DNA of 64,000 bases from an uncultured Spirochaetaceae bacterium (GTDB taxonomy: Bacteria; Spirochaetota; Spirochaetia; Sphaerochaetales; Sphaerochaetaceae). Position 1 is the first letter of the stretch, and the number at the start of each line of letters is the position of its first letter. A model generated the notes under the pieces. It was not told where the DNA came from. It did no database searches and worked only from the letters and a program-made list of their open reading frames with translations. A program made the position numbers and the translations under genes. The stretch spans positions 62,001-126,000 of the forward strand of contig CALXQU010000006.1 in the NCBI GenBank assembly GCA_944390725.1, given 5' to 3'. Positions 1 to 8,699 of this stretch are shown here, in pieces.

Positions 1-198
1 TCATATGCAGGCAGGAGCTCCGTTTCCGAAACGGCCCGCGATACTGCCGAGTATGTCGCCAGGCATATATTCTATTCCTTCGCGGAGAGGTTCCTTCCGA
101 TGACAAGCAGCGGCGAGCGTATCGTCATGGCAGAGCCGGAGGCACCAGCTGATGATGATTTCGGCTACGGATTCCACGGAAGCAAGGATTTCGAATAA
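1..198 (+). CDS. C-terminal end of unknown protein (5' partial)
   Basis: An open frame enters from the left edge in frame 1 and gives 65 residues before a TAA stop. The tail is acidic and Gly/Phe-rich near the end (PADDDFGYGFHG). I see no recognisable domain and no membrane segment. A bidirectional-looking hairpin follows about 20 bases after the stop, which supports this being a real gene end. The family cannot be identified from this fragment. Confidence 0.55.
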   Translation, partial: SYAGRSSVSETARDTAEYVARHIFYSFAERFLPMTSSGERIVMAEPEAPADDDFGYGFHGSKDFE

Positions 199-220
199 AG
201 GTACCGTACCCGAAGCTTAG

Positions 221-250
221 AATCCACAGGTTCAGGAATCTGTGGATTTT
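221..250 (+). terminator. Intrinsic terminator between convergent genes
   Basis: AATCCACAG pairs with CTGTGGATT around a 10-base loop, flanked by an A-run on one side and TTTT on the other. It could therefore end both the left-edge gene and the convergent importer operon. Confidence 0.7.
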
Positions 251-341
251 CAATATACCAGGTCCTTTCGAAGATGCAATCTGAAAGGGAAATCCCCCTC
301 GATTGCATCGAGAGGGATCCCAGCCATTGATGGCCTTGCCG

Positions 342-1328
342 TCACTGGGCAGCTTCAAGCATGATGTCGAACATCACGTAGTCGCTTACCGGTGTCGCAG
401 GGTCGACTTCGCTGCCGAAGCTCTGCTTCTGCACTTCGTAGAGGCTCTCGATCGTCCCGTCATTGATCTGCTCGATGAGTTCTGTGGATGTCAGCCATTC
501 GGCATCGCCGCGCTGTGCATAGACAGTGTCATAGGATGTGCCGAGGACCGCGGCTACCCATTCCGCTGTCTGCTCGATGTTCTCTGCCCTGAAGTCCATG
601 CCCTTGTAGAGTGCCTTCGTGAAGCGGACGAGGAGGTCATGGTTCTCTGCGGCCCATTCTTCCATCACGATCCATGAGGCCACGGATGCGCTCCTGTCGG
701 AGAATGTGACGTTGTCAGCGAGGATGAATGCATCATCGCCCATCGCATCGAGGATCGTGAACGTGGCAGGTGACCAGTTCGCGCATGCATCGAGGGCACC
801 GGATGTCATAGCGGATGTGATTGCAGCTGCATCCATCTCATATGCCGTGATGTCATCCATTGTCAGGCCTACGCCCTCAAGGGCCCATCTGAGGATGAGC
901 TCGCTGGATGTGCCGGAAGCATAGCCGACGCTCTTGCCCTTGAGGCTGGCGGGGTCTTCCGTGACGCCATGGCTCCTGAGGCCGATGACTGCGTCGCCGT
1001 TGCCGACATGGCTGAAGGCGAAGATCTCGGCATTGCCGTTGATGCAGAGCTTATGGGCTCCATGTCCGATGTATCCGATATCTATGGAGCCGCTTTCCAT
1101 GGCGGCTATGATCGTGGGACCGTCTGCGAACTCTACGAGCTCCACCTCGATTCCCTGTTCCGCGAAGGCGCCTGTCTCCATTCCGGCTACGAGCGAGCAG
1201 AGCGATGCATAGTTCGTCATATAGGCGACACGGACCTTCTCAAGGCCGCTATCTTCCTTCGATCCCGAGGCGAATGCGCCTGCAAGCGCGATAGCCGCGA
1301 TGAGGATGAGTGCGATAAGTTTCTTCAT
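342..1328 (-). CDS. ABC transporter substrate-binding protein, SsuA/TauA/NMT1-like
   Basis: A 328-residue periplasmic binding protein that would deliver a sulfonate-, nitrate- or pyrimidine-precursor-like ligand to the adjoining permease. I chose the ATG at 1328 because it begins a clear signal peptide (MKKLIALILIAAIALAGAFA, likely signal peptidase I cleavage, no lipobox cysteine) and has AAGGAG just upstream; the frame stays open further but lacks signals. Family features are the early motif VRVAYMTNYASLCSLVAGMETG, a mid-protein GKSVGYASGTSSELIL and a C-terminal helical part. It is the last gene of a permease-ATPase-binding protein operon. The ligand cannot be read from sequence. Confidence 0.85.
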   Translation of the reverse strand: MKKLIALILIAAIALAGAFASGSKEDSGLEKVRVAYMTNYASLCSLVAGMETGAFAEQGIEVELVEFADGPTIIAAMESGSIDIGYIGHGAHKLCINGNAEIFAFSHVGNGDAVIGLRSHGVTEDPASLKGKSVGYASGTSSELILRWALEGVGLTMDDITAYEMDAAAITSAMTSGALDACANWSPATFTILDAMGDDAFILADNVTFSDRSASVASWIVMEEWAAENHDLLVRFTKALYKGMDFRAENIEQTAEWVAAVLGTSYDTVYAQRGDAEWLTSTELIEQINDGTIESLYEVQKQSFGSEVDPATPVSDYVMFDIMLEAAQ

Positions 1329-1342
1329 CTGGTTCTCCTTTT

Positions 1343-2134
1343 TTATTTCCTGACTTCCAGGTATTCCTGGTAGACCTGTGACCATATGTGGTTCTTGAGC
1401 TCGAGGAAGCGCGGGGTCATCTTCGTCTCCTGGTTCCTCGGGTACGGTATGTCGATATCGACGATCTCCTTGATCCTGCCTGGCCTTGCGCTCATGATTA
1501 TCACGCGCTGTCCGAGTATGAGGGCCTCATCGACATCATGGGTGATGAAGAAGCAGGTCTTCATCTCCCTTTCCCATGTATTGAGCAGTTCCTGCTGCAG
1601 CTGCGTCCTGGTCTGGGCGTCGAGTGCGCCGAAGGGCTCATCCATGAGGAGGATCTCCGGTTCCGCGGCGTATGCCCTTGCGATGGCGACGCGCTGCTTC
1701 ATTCCGCCTGAGAGCTCCTTTGGGTAGTGGTCGGCGAATTTCTCCAGGTCGACGAGCCTGATGTACTTCATCGCCAGGTCCTCGGCTTCCTGCCCCTTGA
1801 TTCCCTTCATGTTGAGCGGAAACATGACATTCTTCTTGACCGTCAGCCAGGGGAAGAGCGCATACTGCTGGAACACGACGCCCCTGTCCATGCCTGTGCC
1901 ATGTACCTCGACGCCATTGCAGATGACCTTGCCCGATGTCGGCTCCAGAAGCCCCGCGATGATATTCAGCAGCGTGGACTTGCCGCATCCTGACGGTCCG
2001 ACTACGGTGACGAATTCGTTTGCCCTGATATCGAGGCTGACGCCGTTGAGCGCCACGACTTCGCCGGTGCGTCCCATATATGTCTTCCTTACGTCATCGA
2101 TGATGACCTTTATATCTCTCTTTTCTCCTGCCAT
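1343..2134 (-). CDS. ABC transporter ATP-binding protein, SsuB/TauB-like
   Basis: A 263-residue nucleotide-binding subunit energising the neighbouring permease. Walker A GPSGCGKST, the Q-loop at VVFQQYALFPWL, signature LSGGMKQR, Walker B ILLMDEPFGALD and the H-loop FITHDVDEA are all intact, so it should be active. The FPWL after the Q-loop and the short C-terminal part match the nitrate/sulfonate/taurine group. Its first codons overlap the permease end by 25 bp, so translation is probably coupled. The binding-protein gene follows after 14 bp. Confidence 0.92.
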   Translation of the reverse strand: MAGEKRDIKVIIDDVRKTYMGRTGEVVALNGVSLDIRANEFVTVVGPSGCGKSTLLNIIAGLLEPTSGKVICNGVEVHGTGMDRGVVFQQYALFPWLTVKKNVMFPLNMKGIKGQEAEDLAMKYIRLVDLEKFADHYPKELSGGMKQRVAIARAYAAEPEILLMDEPFGALDAQTRTQLQQELLNTWEREMKTCFFITHDVDEALILGQRVIIMSARPGRIKEIVDIDIPYPRNQETKMTPRFLELKNHIWSQVYQEYLEVRK

Positions 2135-2904
2135 CCTGTGAGCTTCCTTTCAAGCAGCTTGATAAGCTTCTCAACTGTGATTCCTATGATTCCTATGATG
2201 ATGATGTATAGGAGCATAGGAGCCGTCTCGAAGTTGTTGTTGAGGCTCCTGATCCTCATCCCGAGACCTGCGAACGCGCCTGTCGACTCAGCTGCGATGA
2301 GCGTCGTGAGCGCAACGGAAGCGCCGAGGCGCACGGCAGTGAGGATGAAGGGGAGGCTGGCCGGTGCCAGTACCCTGAGGAATATATCCTTATCCTTCGC
2401 TCCCAGGACGCGGGCCGCCTTGATCAGCGTCTCGTCGATATTGATGATCCCCTGGTAGATCGTGATGCACATGATCAGGAATGTCGCGATGGTGATGACG
2501 ATGACCTGCGGCTTCCTGCCGACGCCTGCCGCGATGACGATCAGCGGTACGTAGGCGAGGGGCGGGATGTTCCTGATGAACTGTATCCATGGCTCCACGA
2601 TGCGCCTGAATGGGTTGTACCACGCCATCAGTATCGCGACGGGAAGCGCTATCACGAAACCGAGAAGATAGCCGAGCCCTACGCTGATCAGCGATGATGA
2701 GATATCCTTGAAGAGGACATTCCTCTCGATCATCACGGGAATCTGCTGAAGGACGACAATGACGTTCGGGAAGCTTCTCGATGTATTGGGCAGAACGGAA
2801 AGCAGCGTCCATAGCGCCAGCGCTGCTGCAAGGGACAGAAGCAGCCACAGCCAGTTCTTCGCCTTATCGCTGATGGCACCTTTCCCCTTTGAAGACTTTG
2901 CCAT
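2110..2904 (-). CDS. ABC transporter permease, SsuC/TauC-like
   Basis: A 264-residue inner-membrane permease with about six hydrophobic segments. It carries the EAA-type loop (near ARVLGAKDKDIFLRVLAPASLP) that docks to the ATPase. The ATG at 2904 follows AAGGAG with good spacing. It is the first gene of the importer operon and overlaps the ATPase gene. The short N-terminal lysine-rich cytosolic part (AKSSKGKG) is typical. The substrate is unknown; the family handles sulfonates, taurine, nitrate and thiamine precursors. Confidence 0.88.
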   Translation of the reverse strand: MAKSSKGKGAISDKAKNWLWLLLSLAAALALWTLLSVLPNTSRSFPNVIVVLQQIPVMIERNVLFKDISSSLISVGLGYLLGFVIALPVAILMAWYNPFRRIVEPWIQFIRNIPPLAYVPLIVIAAGVGRKPQVIVITIATFLIMCITIYQGIINIDETLIKAARVLGAKDKDIFLRVLAPASLPFILTAVRLGASVALTTLIAAESTGAFAGLGMRIRSLNNNFETAPMLLYIIIIGIIGITVEKLIKLLERKLTGWQEKREI

Positions 2905-3010
2905 TGGTTTCTCCTTTTGCTGTACTCAGGCTAGCACAGCTTCCGGAGTTGAAAAGGCTGAATTTTCTTACGCCTAAACGGCTTCCGCCGCAGCTGCAGG
3001 ATGCATCGGA

Positions 3011-3283
3011 TCATCGACCCCTCTGTATCTTATCAATCAGGTAGGTGAGCCTGTGTATCATAAAGGATGCCTTCTGGTCATCCCTGGCAATCTTTATGTC
3101 CTTCTTCCTGTCGAGCGCGATATAGTCTCTGCCTGGTTTTGTAATGGACTTGAGCAGCGTTGTCTTACCGACCTGCCTTGCACCGGCTGCCAGGATGACA
3201 TTGAAATCATCATTAAAGGCTGATTTGAGATTTCTGTAATGTTGATTTGAGATTTTCCGCATGCATAGGTACTGCATAAGCAA
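3011..3283 (-). pseudogene. Remnant of an AAA-type ATPase (DUF4143 family)
   Basis: The reading frame has a family-like start with Walker A (AAGARQVGKTTLL) and a following YIALDRKKDIKIARDDQ that resembles the YVSLDD..LAREDP block of DUF4143 ATPases. It then jumps to YLIDKIQRG, which looks like the Walker B box with the expected 15-20 residues missing. It stops after 90 residues where the family runs to about 400. A full-length relative lies at 33580-34875. The region between 2905 and 3311 holds nothing else except a 13-bp direct repeat (TGATTTGAGATTT at 3221 and 3243) and the hairpin at 3268. Confidence 0.6.
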
Positions 3284-3299
3284 TGACTTATGCAGTACC
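3268..3299 (-). terminator. Long perfect hairpin after the sugar operon
   Basis: GGTACTGCATAAG and CTTATGCAGTACC form a perfect 13-bp stem with a 6-base loop, starting 12 bases after the stop of the last operon gene. No T-run follows, so it may act as an mRNA 3' end stabiliser or a Rho-assisted end rather than a classic terminator. Confidence 0.55.
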
Positions 3300-3311
3300 C
3301 GGCAAGGCTTG

Positions 3312-4748
3312 TCAGTCCTTCATGCAGAGGTGGACGCTTGCTGTCTTGAATGTCAGCGGCAGGGCCAGGATATTCGGCTTGTCCCCCGTGTACTTCTTCA
3401 TCGCATCGGCAAGTGCCTCCTCGATGGTGGCACGCGTCTTGAGGCCCATCGCCCTTGCATATCCAGGCTCCTTCGCGCCTGTTATGTAGATGGCGGCAGT
3501 GTTCATCTCCGCGATATGTGCCGATGAGATCATCGAGAAGCCATGGAACGGATGGAATGAGTTCGTGTAGCGGTATCTCCTGATGTATTCCTCGTTCGTG
3601 GCGAAGTACTCGCCGAGCCTGTTCATATCGGGGAGGATGTTCATCTCGTCGTGCTTGAACATCTCGAACATCTGCGGCAGATACGGCCAGAGGCTCTCGT
3701 TGAAGAAGCCGTTGCAGAGGCTCTGGCAGATGATCACGCACCTGTCGCTCATGACTCTCTTCAGCCTGACGACCTGGGCCGAGAGCGCCTGCATCAGCAT
3801 GATCGGATTCGTTCCCATGCCATCGCCGTAGTGGAAGAACTGCGGCATGCCGAAGACGAGGATGTCGTACTTCTTCTCAGCCCAGTGGACGTATGTCCTC
3901 TTGTCGGCATCTATCCATGAGATCGGCATCATCTCCTTCGCGTATCCTGAGTAGACGCTGATCTGCCTGCTCTTGGAATCGAGTACAGCATCGCAGCAGA
4001 AGAACTTCTTGCCCATGCACTTCTCCATATGCATGCCGATCTCGTTGAACTTCGTCCTCATCAGCGATTTCCCGGATACAGGCGTGAAATCGCTCCTGTG
4101 CATGACTGCCGGCACGTGGTGGCTTGCGATGCTCCTCCAGTGCGTGATGCCTGTAGCGCAGTGCTTGTAGCCTCCCGAATAGCCTCCGTAGGGATTACCC
4201 TGCACATGGCCTATGAGGATGGCCACATCAGCTTCGTAGACATACCTGTTCATGATGACCGGGTCGCCGGCTTCGGTGGTGCCGAGGTCGACGAGGTGGT
4301 CCCAGTCCTCGCTGTCATGGTTGATGATCTGGTGCGATGGCGCGAACTCGTCATACAGCTCATTGCCGAGGACGCCGCGGATCTCCTTCTCGGTGTTCTT
4401 CCTGTGCAGCCCGTTGGAGCAGATCAGCAGGATGTCCTTCTTCTCGACGCCGACGCTGTAGAGCTCATTGAGGATGAGCCTTATCGATACCTTGCGGTGG
4501 CTCTTCGGCTGCTCGCCGCCCTTGACCCTGTCAGGGAAGACGATGACGACCTTGCTGCCTTTCTTCGCAAGCTCCGTCAGCGGAGGCATGCCGATCGGAT
4601 TGCGGATGCTCTTCAGGGTCTCCTCCTCGATCCTGTCCTCGCTGATGCATGGCGGATCCGGCACCGTGACTCCGGGGATGAATACATCCGTCCAGTCCGG
4701 AAGCTCCGCGCTCACTGTTCCCTGTCCATATTCGAAATCAAGCCTCAT
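3312..4748 (-). CDS. LarA-like (DUF2088) nickel-pincer-dependent racemase/epimerase
   Basis: 478 residues of the lactate racemase family. LarA enzymes use a nickel-pincer nucleotide cofactor to move hydride at the alpha carbon of 2-hydroxy acids. Equivalents of the known LarA residues are visible: D73/R74 in FPDRVKGG, H115 in GLHRKNTE, H181 in GHVQGNPYGG and K195 in SGGYKHCATG. The fold and probably the cofactor site are therefore intact. It is the last gene of the hexosamine operon and overlaps the triosephosphate isomerase gene by 11 bp. No LarB, LarC or LarE cofactor-making genes are in view. The substrate is unknown; a sugar-derived 2-hydroxy acid is an inference from context. Confidence 0.75.
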   Translation of the reverse strand: MRLDFEYGQGTVSAELPDWTDVFIPGVTVPDPPCISEDRIEEETLKSIRNPIGMPPLTELAKKGSKVVIVFPDRVKGGEQPKSHRKVSIRLILNELYSVGVEKKDILLICSNGLHRKNTEKEIRGVLGNELYDEFAPSHQIINHDSEDWDHLVDLGTTEAGDPVIMNRYVYEADVAILIGHVQGNPYGGYSGGYKHCATGITHWRSIASHHVPAVMHRSDFTPVSGKSLMRTKFNEIGMHMEKCMGKKFFCCDAVLDSKSRQISVYSGYAKEMMPISWIDADKRTYVHWAEKKYDILVFGMPQFFHYGDGMGTNPIMLMQALSAQVVRLKRVMSDRCVIICQSLCNGFFNESLWPYLPQMFEMFKHDEMNILPDMNRLGEYFATNEEYIRRYRYTNSFHPFHGFSMISSAHIAEMNTAAIYITGAKEPGYARAMGLKTRATIEEALADAMKKYTGDKPNILALPLTFKTASVHLCMKD

Positions 4749-5604
4749 GCCCTGTACCTCTCTTCCTGTCCATATAAAGTTCCACTATCCTCAGGTATTC
4801 CTCCGGATAGAATCCGATTTCCCCGGAGAATCTCGTCAGCGCGATGAGCCCGCCATCGATCTCGTCGATGGATGCGAGCATCTCCGCATTGTCCTCCTTG
4901 AGACCTCCTCCATATACCACCGGCACATCGCCGATCGTTTCCTTGATGAACCTGGCGATCTTCGTGATATGCTCCTTGCCAGCCGGCGTCTTCCCCGGCC
5001 CGATGGACCAGACAGGCTCGTAGCCGATGGTGACCATCGACTTGTCTATGCCGTCAAGCCCGGTCAGGAGCTGGTCGGAGAGCACGCTCTCCCAGCGGTC
5101 TGTCTCGTCATCGCGCTCGCCGATGCAGTAGAGCACTGACAGACCCCTCTTCGTTGCCGCGGCTATCTCCTCGTTGAGGACCCTGTTGATGGCAGAGAAG
5201 CCATTGCATCCGGCCTTGGAAAGCAGGCTGCGCTTGTCATTGCGCTCCTCACAATGCCCGATGATGGCTGTCATGCATCCCAGCGCAGCTGCCGCGGCAG
5301 CCGGCCTCAGCGTCGTGAAGGCGCCGAAGTTCCCGCCTGGAGCTACATCCCCGGGGCAGACTCCCTGGCAGCCGATTTCCAGCCTACTGCTGATCCCGAT
5401 GGCCTCAACGGCGTTCATTATGTGCGCTTCGGGGAAATACATCGCGAAGCGGACATCATCCCTGCTGTATTTCTCCAGCGCAGGCAGCGTGCTGCCGACA
5501 ATCGTACCTGCCCATGACGCTATGCGGTCGGTCCTGTTGACGCCGCCCATCGATGCAGGCACATCGAATCTCTTGAAATTGACGAAAATGCTCTGCTGTC
5601 TCAT
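4738..5604 (-). CDS. Triosephosphate isomerase-like protein
   Basis: 288 residues, somewhat longer than the usual 250. TIM interconverts dihydroxyacetone phosphate and glyceraldehyde 3-phosphate. The catalytic set is present: N9 and K11 in VNFKRFD, H117 in IIGHCEER, E196 in GYEPVWSIGPGKTP and the phosphate-binding GGG in VYGGGLKEDN. It starts inside the aldolase stop (ATGA overlap), so the two products are probably made together. Divergence in the first 60 residues suggests a pathway-specific paralogue rather than the housekeeping enzyme. A different aldose/ketose phosphate pair (tetrose or pentose) is possible. Confidence 0.82.
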   Translation of the reverse strand: MRQQSIFVNFKRFDVPASMGGVNRTDRIASWAGTIVGSTLPALEKYSRDDVRFAMYFPEAHIMNAVEAIGISSRLEIGCQGVCPGDVAPGGNFGAFTTLRPAAAAAALGCMTAIIGHCEERNDKRSLLSKAGCNGFSAINRVLNEEIAAATKRGLSVLYCIGERDDETDRWESVLSDQLLTGLDGIDKSMVTIGYEPVWSIGPGKTPAGKEHITKIARFIKETIGDVPVVYGGGLKEDNAEMLASIDEIDGGLIALTRFSGEIGFYPEEYLRIVELYMDRKRGTGHEA

Positions 5605-6755
5605 CTTCCCTCCTTCCTGTACCAGTCACGCATCTGGTCAAGCGGCCTGGCTTCCACGAAGCGGGCCTTGCCGATCTGCCCGAACTCGACGAGGAGCCGG
5701 CCTATTCCTTCCATCACCCCGTCCTTAACGGTATCGACGAAGCGCTGTACCGATGCTGATGGGATCGTGTTGTACATGACTGTGTCCATGATGGCTGCAA
5801 GATAGACGCGCGGGTCGAATGCGGAGGGGTTTGCCGCCATCAGCTCCCATACCGGCCTGAGGTGCTCATCTTCCCTAAGGTCAGGATGGTCCGTGAAGAG
5901 GCGGTATGCATTGCGCGTGACCGCGAGCCTGATATCGGTATCGACATTGATCTTGGCGATGCCCATGTGCGATACTGCCTTGAGCTCCTCGAGCGGTATG
6001 CCATGCGCGTTCTCTATCCTGCCGCCCAGGCTGTTGATCTCCTCGACGATGTATGCCGGCACAGTCGATGAGCCATGGCTGACGAGGAAGCCGTCTATGC
6101 CTTCATGGCGCATCAGCTCCTTGATGGCTATGGCGATTTCCTTGCGGAGCCTGACATCCCTGCCTTTGGTGGCGCCATGCATCGTGCCATAGCTGATGGC
6201 AAGGGCATCGACGCCTGTCTCCCTGAAGAAGCGCAGCGCATCAAGCGGCCTCGTGTAGGTGGATGAGATGGAGAAGACATGGTCCTCGACGCCGGCGAGC
6301 ACTCCCAGCTCCCCTTCGACGGTCACGCCTTCGCCATGCGCGTATCTCACCACTTCCCTTGTCAGCTCGATGTTATCCTCCAGCGGAAGCGAGGAGCCAT
6401 CGATCATCACCGAGGTGTATCCGGCATCGATGGCTGCCTTCACCGAATCGAAGTCCCTGCCATGGTCCAGATGGAGCGCAATCGGGATAGGGGAGCTTGC
6501 GGCGATGCGCTTGACGGCCTCGGCTATGTTCCTGGCCCCCTTCCTCTTGTCCTCGATCGTGGCATTCATGAAGTCGGTCCTGCCGCCCATGAAGCCGTTC
6601 GCCAGGTCAGCTCCCTGCAGTATCGCAGGGCTGTGGAAGATCTCATGGATCCTGACTGCTGCCTCAGCCTGGCACACGGCATTGACATTGAATGCGCCTG
6701 CCGCGTAATCGTATCGCTCCGTTGTCTCGAGTATGCATCTCATCGGTACGAGCAT
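5601..6755 (-). CDS. Class II (zinc) ketose-bisphosphate aldolase
   Basis: 384 residues; cleaves fructose- or tagatose-1,6-bisphosphate to two triose phosphates. Zinc and substrate motifs are present: HLDHG at 95-99, VEGELG, YGTMHG, LVSHGSS and INVDTD. Start ATG at 6755 has AGGAGGT five bases upstream, placed across the NagA stop. It is longer than KbaY/GatY (about 285) and closer in length to the larger class II enzymes. Sitting between NagA and a TIM paralogue, it probably serves this operon. Fructose versus tagatose specificity cannot be told from the visible motifs. Confidence 0.85.
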   Translation of the reverse strand: MLVPMRCILETTERYDYAAGAFNVNAVCQAEAAVRIHEIFHSPAILQGADLANGFMGGRTDFMNATIEDKRKGARNIAEAVKRIAASSPIPIALHLDHGRDFDSVKAAIDAGYTSVMIDGSSLPLEDNIELTREVVRYAHGEGVTVEGELGVLAGVEDHVFSISSTYTRPLDALRFFRETGVDALAISYGTMHGATKGRDVRLRKEIAIAIKELMRHEGIDGFLVSHGSSTVPAYIVEEINSLGGRIENAHGIPLEELKAVSHMGIAKINVDTDIRLAVTRNAYRLFTDHPDLREDEHLRPVWELMAANPSAFDPRVYLAAIMDTVMYNTIPSASVQRFVDTVKDGVMEGIGRLLVEFGQIGKARFVEARPLDQMRDWYRKEGR

Positions 6756-6758
6756 AAG

Positions 6759-7874
6759 CTACCTCCTGAAAACCGTTCTGCCCCTGACTGCCGTCTCGAC
6801 GACAGCGAGGTCCCTGTCCAAGAGACAGTAATCGGCCCTGAGCCCTGTCTCTATCCGTCCCCTGTCCATGAGATGCAGCAGGTCCGCCTGGTTCGCGGCG
6901 AATGCCTTCTGCACTTCATGGATGCTCCCGCCTGTGAAGGCGAGCATATTCCTGAATGCCCTGTCGAGCGTGAGGGTGCTGCCGGCCCTGACGCCATCGG
7001 GCAGCTTGGCATCCCCGTCTTCGCCGACTATCACGTCATTGACTCCCAGCCGGTAGCTTCCGGGAGGGAGCCCCGCGGCCATTATCGAGTCGCTGATTGC
7101 AAGCAGCCTGCCGAAGCCCTTCGTCCTGGCGACGAGCCTGACCGTTGCCGGATGGAGATGATGGCCATCGCAGATGAGTTCGGCATAGACCTCGTCGCGC
7201 TCCAGTGCAGCGCCGCTGATGGCAGGCCTGTGCATGTGGAAGAGCTTCATCGCATTGAAGAGGTGCGTCGCGCTCCTGACGCCATTGTCGACGGCCGCCG
7301 ATGCGCATTCATAGCTTGCCGAGGAATGGCCCATCGCTATCGCGATGCCGGTTTCGGTCCTTATCTTCCTTATAAGGCCTTCCATCCCTTCCAGCTCAGG
7401 TGCCACCGTTATGTAGCGTATGGTGTTGCCGGAGAGGATGATGAGCTCCGAGAGGAAATCCCAGTCGGCTGCCCTGAGGAGGCTTTCCGGCATGGCTCCC
7501 TTGTATTCAGGGGAGAGGAAGGGACCTTCGAGATGGATGCCGAGGATCTCGGCGCCTGCGGTACCGCTGCTGATGGCGCTGCCGATTGCCGTGACGAGCT
7601 CCTTCATCTTCTCCTCGGTATCGGTCATCACCGAGAGCAGGACCGATGTCACGCCGTGGGATGCATAGAAGCGCGAGAGCCTCTCCACATCCTCCTTGCT
7701 GCCTATATGGTTTACATCGATATTATCGCCGCCATGTGTGTGGATATCGATAAAGCCAGGCACCATAAGGAGCTCCGCTTCCTCGCTGGTTTTCCTTATG
7801 CTTGTGAATATACCATCTTCAATTCCGATTTCGGCATTTATTATTCCGTTTTGCGTCGCGAGCTTGGCAATCAT
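6759..7874 (-). CDS. nagA: N-acetylglucosamine-6-phosphate deacetylase
   Basis: 371 residues of the amidohydrolase superfamily. It removes acetate from N-acetylhexosamine 6-phosphate. Metal and catalytic residues are visible: DIHTHGG, IHLEGPF, MGHSSA, THLFNAM, DGHHLHP and SDSIMAAG (catalytic Asp). I chose the ATG at 7874; the frame is open further upstream but that part overlaps the isomerase gene in another frame. Its start shares a base with the preceding stop (TGATG), so translation is coupled. GalNAc-6-phosphate (AgaA-type) is an alternative substrate. Confidence 0.9.
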   Translation of the reverse strand: MIAKLATQNGIINAEIGIEDGIFTSIRKTSEEAELLMVPGFIDIHTHGGDNIDVNHIGSKEDVERLSRFYASHGVTSVLLSVMTDTEEKMKELVTAIGSAISSGTAGAEILGIHLEGPFLSPEYKGAMPESLLRAADWDFLSELIILSGNTIRYITVAPELEGMEGLIRKIRTETGIAIAMGHSSASYECASAAVDNGVRSATHLFNAMKLFHMHRPAISGAALERDEVYAELICDGHHLHPATVRLVARTKGFGRLLAISDSIMAAGLPPGSYRLGVNDVIVGEDGDAKLPDGVRAGSTLTLDRAFRNMLAFTGGSIHEVQKAFAANQADLLHLMDRGRIETGLRADYCLLDRDLAVVETAVRGRTVFRR

Positions 7875-8689
7875 CAGAATGCGATCTCCTCTGACACGTC
7901 GTTGACGTAGATGAGCGCATCGGGATGCTCCTGCACGAGCGTGACGGGGAAGGCGCCCGATGGCTCGTCGAAGAGGGCCCTGCGCACTACGGCACGGTGC
8001 CATGTGCGGAATACGCCGAGCCTTATCTTCCTGGCCATTAGTATCTCCCTCATGCCGATCGTCACTGCGTAGCGCGGCATCGCGTCGATGGCCCCGTTGA
8101 GGTCACCGATGGCATTCGCGACCCTTGTCTCCCTGCTGATGGGCAGCACCCTGGTCTCCCTTGATGCGAATTCCGCTGCGCTGACGTCCTCCGCCTCGTT
8201 GAAGGCAAGATGGCCGTTGATGCCGATCCCGCCGAAGCAGATATCCACCTTGCCGAGGCTCCCTATCGTCCGGAGTACCTTGCCGGGGTCATCCGGGTCC
8301 GGGAATATGCGCTGCTCCTCCGGTATGTTCAGCTCAGCGGGGATCTGCGAATAGACCGTCCTTTCCATGAAGCCCCTGAATGACAGCCTGTCATCCTTGT
8401 CGATATATGTCCTGTCATCCTTCAGGTACTCGTCCATATTCAGGAACCAGACGTCCCTGAGGGAAAGCTGTTCCCTCCTTACGATGTCGACGAAGAGCGG
8501 ATACTGCCCGACAGGCCCTACAGGCACGATGAAGACGGTCTTCTCGCCCTTGGCATTGTTCTTCCTTATCTCCGCTGCCATCTCCTCCGCGATGGCCCTG
8601 AAGACCTCTTCGCTTGAGGGGAGGCAGATGGTCCTGATTCTGCCTTCTCCGAATCTTTCCTTTCCGTATGAGTAGTACTTCCTGTCCAT
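7874..8689 (-). CDS. Glucosamine-6-phosphate isomerase/deaminase-like protein (NagB family)
   Basis: 271 residues. NagB turns glucosamine 6-phosphate into fructose 6-phosphate and ammonia. The substrate-site acidic pair is in LNMDEYL (D86), and the active loop reads GGIGINGHLAFNEAED with H160 and E165. The catalytic aspartate of E. coli NagB (D141, in NDGH) is replaced by N158. The protein may use another stereoisomer or a changed mechanism. Start ATG at 8689 has GAGGAGGA five bases upstream, overlapping the kinase stop. It is followed directly by nagA. Confidence 0.8.
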   Translation of the reverse strand: MDRKYYSYGKERFGEGRIRTICLPSSEEVFRAIAEEMAAEIRKNNAKGEKTVFIVPVGPVGQYPLFVDIVRREQLSLRDVWFLNMDEYLKDDRTYIDKDDRLSFRGFMERTVYSQIPAELNIPEEQRIFPDPDDPGKVLRTIGSLGKVDICFGGIGINGHLAFNEAEDVSAAEFASRETRVLPISRETRVANAIGDLNGAIDAMPRYAVTIGMREILMARKIRLGVFRTWHRAVVRRALFDEPSGAFPVTLVQEHPDALIYVNDVSEEIAF

Positions 8690-8699
8690 GGTATCCTCC

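Noticed and set aside
6279..7910. 543-codon open frame on the plus strand opposite nagA and the aldolase
   Set aside because: It mirrors the well-supported minus-strand genes, lacks a ribosome site and has the composition of an antisense shadow in GC-rich DNA. The enzymes on the other strand have all catalytic motifs.
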